The translations under genes were made by a program, and so were the position numbers. The notes under the pieces were generated by a model. That model worked only from the letters and a program-made list of their open reading frames with translations. It was not told the DNA's origin and searched no databases. Shown here one piece after another: positions 6,272 to 9,123 of a stretch of DNA of 9,123 nt. How positions within the stretch are numbered: position 1 is the stretch's first letter; each line of letters opens with the position of its first letter. Source of the stretch: Coriobacteriia bacterium (GTDB taxonomy: Bacteria > Actinomycetota > Coriobacteriia > Anaerosomatales > PALSA-660); contig PKWR01000219.1 of the NCBI GenBank assembly GCA_003133285.1, forward strand, positions 1 to 9,123, in the 5' to 3' direction.

Positions 6272-7780
6272 ATGAGACACATCGTCGTCGTGGGTGGAGG
6301 CATCGCGGGGCTGGGCGCGGCCTACAAGATCCGGCGGGCGGCGGACGCCGGGCATGACATCTCGTTCACGCTCGTGGAGAAGGACGAGCGCCTTGGCGGC
6401 AAGATCTTCACCGACATCGCGCAGGACCCCGACGGAGGGACCTACATCGCCGACGGCGGGTCGGACGCCTTCCTGACCGACAAGACGGCGGTCCATCGCG
6501 TGGCCCGCCTGCTCGGCATCTTCGACGATGAGACGGGCACGCTCGACGAGTCCAAGAAGACGTTCATCGTCAAGGACGGTCGCCTGGTCGAGATGCCCGA
6601 CGGCATCATGATGTTCGCGCCCACCAAGATCGTCCCGATGGCGACCACGACGCTCTACTCGTGGCCGGCGAAGCTGCGCATGGCACTCGACCTGATCATC
6701 CCGCGCAAGGTCCGCTGGGCCGCCGGCGAGACGGCGCACGACCACGACGAGAGCCTCGAGAGCCTGGTGGTGAGGCGCATGGGCCGGGAGTGCCTCGACC
6801 GGCTCGCCGAGCCCCTCATCGGCGGCGTGAACGGCTCGGACCCCAAGGACATGTCCGTGGCTGCGACCTATCCGATGCTGCTCGACATGGAGCAGAAGTA
6901 CGGCTCGCTGGTGCGCGGGTTCCTCGCGCAGCGCCGCAAGGTCGAAGAGATGAAGCAGAAGTACCCGCCCAAGCCGGGCGCCAGGCCACGGACGTTCTTC
7001 TCGTCCTTCAAGCTCGGGCTTCAGTTCGTGACCGACCGCATGGCCGACGCCGCGGGCCGGGACCGGATCCGGACCGGCGTGGCGGCGACGGCCCTGCGCC
7101 GCGACGGTGACCGGTGGAGCGTGACGCTGTCGACCGGTGAGGTCCTCGCTGCCGACGCCGTCATCCTTGCGGCGGAAGCGTGGGCCACCGAGGCGCTCGT
7201 CAGGGAGTCCGAGCCGGCGATCGCCGATCTCGTGGCCACGATACCTTGCTCGTCGTCGGCGACCGTGATCCTGGCGTTCGACGAGGCCGACTGTCCGTTC
7301 GACAAGAACTGGCACGGCATCCTCACGCCGGCGGTCGAGAAGCGCTCCCTCACCGGTGTGTCGCTCATGTCCTCGAAATGGCCCGATCGCGCGCCCGAGG
7401 GCCGCGTGCTGGTGCGCGGGTTCCTCGGCGGCCCGCGCGACCAGGCGGTGCTGCTCAAGAGCGATGACGATCTCATCGAGCTGGCCCGGACCCAGATGGT
7501 GGAGCTCGTCGGGGTGAAGCCCGCAGCGCGGCCCCGCTACGCCAAACTCTTCCGCTGGGAAGGCGGCATGCCTCAGTACACGGTGGGGCATCTCGACAGG
7601 GTCGATGAGATCGAGAGGCTCGAGGCCGGGGTCGTGGGGCTCGCGCTTGCAGGGAACGCCTACCGCGGCGTGGGTGTGCCCAACGCGCTCGAGAGCGGGG
7701 AGCGTGCGGTCACGAAGGTGCTCGGGGACTTCGGCATCGCACTTGCCGAGGACGCCATGGAAGAGAAGCGCGTCTACTAG
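6272..7780 (+). CDS. hemY: Coproporphyrinogen III/protoporphyrinogen oxidase, HemY/CgoX type, copy 1
   Basis: A 502-residue flavoprotein oxidase, somewhat longer than the Bacillus enzyme (about 470). It has the FAD-binding Rossmann motif VVVGGGIAGLGAAY (5-18), a ribose-binding acidic residue in LVEKDERLGGKI (Glu36), a family-typical central region (EMPDGIMMFAPTK, SWPAK, RRMGRECLDRLAEPLIGGV), and the C-terminal FAD-contact segment AGNAYRGVGVPNALESGERA (460-479). Members remove six electrons from coproporphyrinogen III or protoporphyrinogen IX using oxygen; the cpfC-type neighbour favours coproporphyrinogen III. No signal peptide or clear membrane span is seen; relatives are soluble or membrane-associated. 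ATG 6272 is preferred to GTG 6260 on ribosome-site spacing and alignment with copy 2. It follows hemH by 73 bases and a hairpin. It is a complete, intact gene with a paralog immediately downstream. Confidence 0.93.
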   Translation: MRHIVVVGGGIAGLGAAYKIRRAADAGHDISFTLVEKDERLGGKIFTDIAQDPDGGTYIADGGSDAFLTDKTAVHRVARLLGIFDDETGTLDESKKTFIVKDGRLVEMPDGIMMFAPTKIVPMATTTLYSWPAKLRMALDLIIPRKVRWAAGETAHDHDESLESLVVRRMGRECLDRLAEPLIGGVNGSDPKDMSVAATYPMLLDMEQKYGSLVRGFLAQRRKVEEMKQKYPPKPGARPRTFFSSFKLGLQFVTDRMADAAGRDRIRTGVAATALRRDGDRWSVTLSTGEVLAADAVILAAEAWATEALVRESEPAIADLVATIPCSSSATVILAFDEADCPFDKNWHGILTPAVEKRSLTGVSLMSSKWPDRAPEGRVLVRGFLGGPRDQAVLLKSDDDLIELARTQMVELVGVKPAARPRYAKLFRWEGGMPQYTVGHLDRVDEIERLEAGVVGLALAGNAYRGVGVPNALESGERAVTKVLGDFGIALAEDAMEEKRVY

Positions 7781-7851
7781 CGGTCAGCGGCGCCGCGGGT
7801 CCGCTGCCGGAACGCAGCAGGGCCGGCCGGTGCGCCGATGCGGGCCCATAC

Positions 7852-7856
7852 GGAGG
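7852..7856 (+). promoter_or_regulatory. Ribosome binding site of the second hemY
   Basis: GGAGG lies nine bases before GTG 7866, the only start codon consistent with the conserved N-terminus. The preceding 85-base gap from the first copy's stop contains no clear terminator or promoter, so the pair is probably co-transcribed. Confidence 0.65.
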
Positions 7857-7865
7857 GACGAACGC

Positions 7866-9123
7866 GTGAAGAAGGTCATCATCATCGGCGGCGGCGCCGC
7901 GGGGCTCGGGGCGGCGTACAAGGTGCGCCGTGCGGCCGCAGCCGGGAGCGACGTCGACTGCGTGCTGCTCGAGAAGGACGACCGCGTCGGAGGCAAGCTC
8001 GTCACCGATATCGTCCATGACGCCGAAGGCGGCGAGTACGTGGTCGACGGCGGCTCTGACGCCTTCGTCTCGGGCAAGCCCGCCATCGGGCGGATCGCCC
8101 GCATGGTCGGGATCGCCGACGAGATGGTGCCGGCGCGCGAGGAGAACAAGAAGACGCTGATCGTGAAGGGCAAGCGACTCATCGAGATGCCCGACGGGAT
8201 CATGATGTTCGCCCCGACCAAGCTGGTCCCGCTCGCCACGACGTCACTCTACTCGTGGCCGGCGAAGTTCCGCATGGCGCTCGACCTCTTCCTGCCCCGC
8301 AAGGTCCGCTGGGCGGAGGGTGAGACCGCGCAAGACCACGACGAGACGCTCGAGAGCTTCGTCGTGCGCCGGATGGGCCGCGAATCGCTCGACCGGCTCG
8401 CCGAGCCACTCGTCGGTGGTGTCCACGCGTCCGACCCGGGCGAGATGTCGCTGGCGGCGACCTTCCCGAACTTCCTCGAGATGGAGCAGCAGTTCGGCTC
8501 CGTGATCCGCGGGTTCCTCAACGAACGCAAGAAACGCGAGGAGATGCGCAGGAAGTACCCGCCGAAGCCCGGCGCCAAGCCCTGGGCGTTCTTCAATACC
8601 TTCCATCGCGGGATGCAGGAGCTCACGGACGGCATGGCCGACGCGGTAGGCCGCGACCGGATCATGACCGGGGTCCAGGCGACGGGGCTCGAGCGCACGG
8701 GCGAAGGATGGCGGGTGAGCCTGTCCACGGGCGAGGTGCTCGAAGCGGACGCGGTGATCGTCGCCACCGAGGGGTGGGCGGCCGCGGACCTCGTGCGCGA
8801 CGTCGATGCCGAGGTCGGCGCGCTGCTCGCATCGATCCCGTACTCGTCGTCGGCCACGGTCCCCATGGCGTTCCGCGCCGAGGACGCCCCGTCGGACCTC
8901 AAGTGGTTCGGTATCCTCTCCCCGATCGTGGAGAAGCGGCCGCTGCTGGCCGTGACGCTCTCCTCCTCGAAGTGGCCCGACCGCGCGCCTGCCGACCGCG
9001 TGCTGCTCCGCGGTTTCGTCGGCGGTCCGGCCAATCAGCACCTGCTGGAGGAGATGGACGACGCGGCGCTCATCGAGACGGTGCGCCGGCAGATCGTCGA
9101 CCTGCTGGGCATGAGTCCCGACG
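7866..9123 (+). CDS. hemY: Coproporphyrinogen III/protoporphyrinogen oxidase, HemY/CgoX type, copy 2 (3' end beyond window)
   Basis: From GTG 7866 the frame stays open to the window end (419 complete codons), so the C-terminal 80 or so residues, including the expected GNAYRGVGVP segment, are not visible. It begins VKKVIIIGGGAAGLGAAYKV, a dinucleotide-binding motif, with LLEKDDRVGGKL (Glu36) next. It aligns with copy 1 without gaps for about 383 residues, then with one single-residue indel; a hand count gives 248 identities in the first 390 aligned positions (about 64%). Conservation is strongest at residues 101-200 (EMPDGIMMFAPTK, LYSWPAK, PRKVRWA, RRMGRE, LDRLAEPL) and weak at 82-95 and 311-318. 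No frameshift or premature stop is seen, so both copies look functional. Whether they differ in substrate, electron acceptor or expression cannot be told. It arose by tandem duplication or was acquired as a close relative. Confidence 0.9.
   Translation, partial: MKKVIIIGGGAAGLGAAYKVRRAAAAGSDVDCVLLEKDDRVGGKLVTDIVHDAEGGEYVVDGGSDAFVSGKPAIGRIARMVGIADEMVPAREENKKTLIVKGKRLIEMPDGIMMFAPTKLVPLATTSLYSWPAKFRMALDLFLPRKVRWAEGETAQDHDETLESFVVRRMGRESLDRLAEPLVGGVHASDPGEMSLAATFPNFLEMEQQFGSVIRGFLNERKKREEMRRKYPPKPGAKPWAFFNTFHRGMQELTDGMADAVGRDRIMTGVQATGLERTGEGWRVSLSTGEVLEADAVIVATEGWAAADLVRDVDAEVGALLASIPYSSSATVPMAFRAEDAPSDLKWFGILSPIVEKRPLLAVTLSSSKWPDRAPADRVLLRGFVGGPANQHLLEEMDDAALIETVRRQIVDLLGMSPD

Noticed and set aside
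6023..7591. Long open frame on the minus strand (522 codons) opposite hemY copy 1
   Set aside because: It mirrors the GC-rich third positions of hemY and hemH, its translation is Arg/His/Gly-rich low-complexity sequence with no family motif, and the + strand gene there is unambiguous.
1..9123. CRISPR arrays, insertion sequences, attachment sites or defence genes
   Set aside because: No regularly spaced repeats, transposase motifs, terminal inverted repeats or integrase genes are visible; apart from the degV-acs gap and the hemY duplication, the content is housekeeping.

Overview
This window is a high-GC (roughly two-thirds G+C by eye) bacterial chromosome segment. All recognisable protein genes are on the + strand. 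The gene set (xseB, HIT, degV, acs, hemE-hemH-hemY), the strong GC third-position bias, the frequent GTG starts and a phenylalanine in place of the Bacillus-type tyrosine near the ferrochelatase N-terminus suggest a high-GC Gram-positive, possibly a Coriobacteriia-like actinobacterium. That taxonomic call is inference; nothing in the window is diagnostic.

Bases 1-1461 hold the end of xseB (exonuclease VII small subunit), a HIT-family hydrolase gene and a degV (FakB-type fatty-acid-binding) gene. The last two overlap by 4 bases. The block ends at a hairpin with a cUUCGg loop (1512-1537).

Bases 1462-1944 carry no convincing protein gene but are not empty. A multi-helix RNA-like fold lies at 1543-1694. 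On the minus strand it is preceded by a promoter-like pair (TTGCAA, 17 bases, TACAGT) and followed by the 1512-1537 hairpin. I read this as a candidate stand-alone small RNA of about 200 nt, convergent with degV and divergent from acs. This is the most novel-looking element here, and I cannot assign it to a family.

Bases 1945-3933 encode AMP-forming acetyl-CoA synthetase as a one-gene unit, closed by a strong hairpin terminator (3950-3986).

From about 4016 to the end runs a late-heme-synthesis cluster: hemE (uroporphyrinogen decarboxylase), hemH/cpfC (ferrochelatase), then two consecutive hemY/cgoX-type flavoprotein oxidase genes. The order hemE-hemH-hemY matches the Bacillus hemEHY cluster, so the coproporphyrin-dependent route is likely: HemE makes coproporphyrinogen III, HemY/CgoX oxidises it, and CpfC inserts iron. 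The final step would need a ChdC (HemQ) encoded elsewhere. The two hemY copies are a tandem duplication, about 64% identical in protein by hand count over 390 residues. The second copy runs off the window end. A GC-rich hairpin separates hemEH from the pair.
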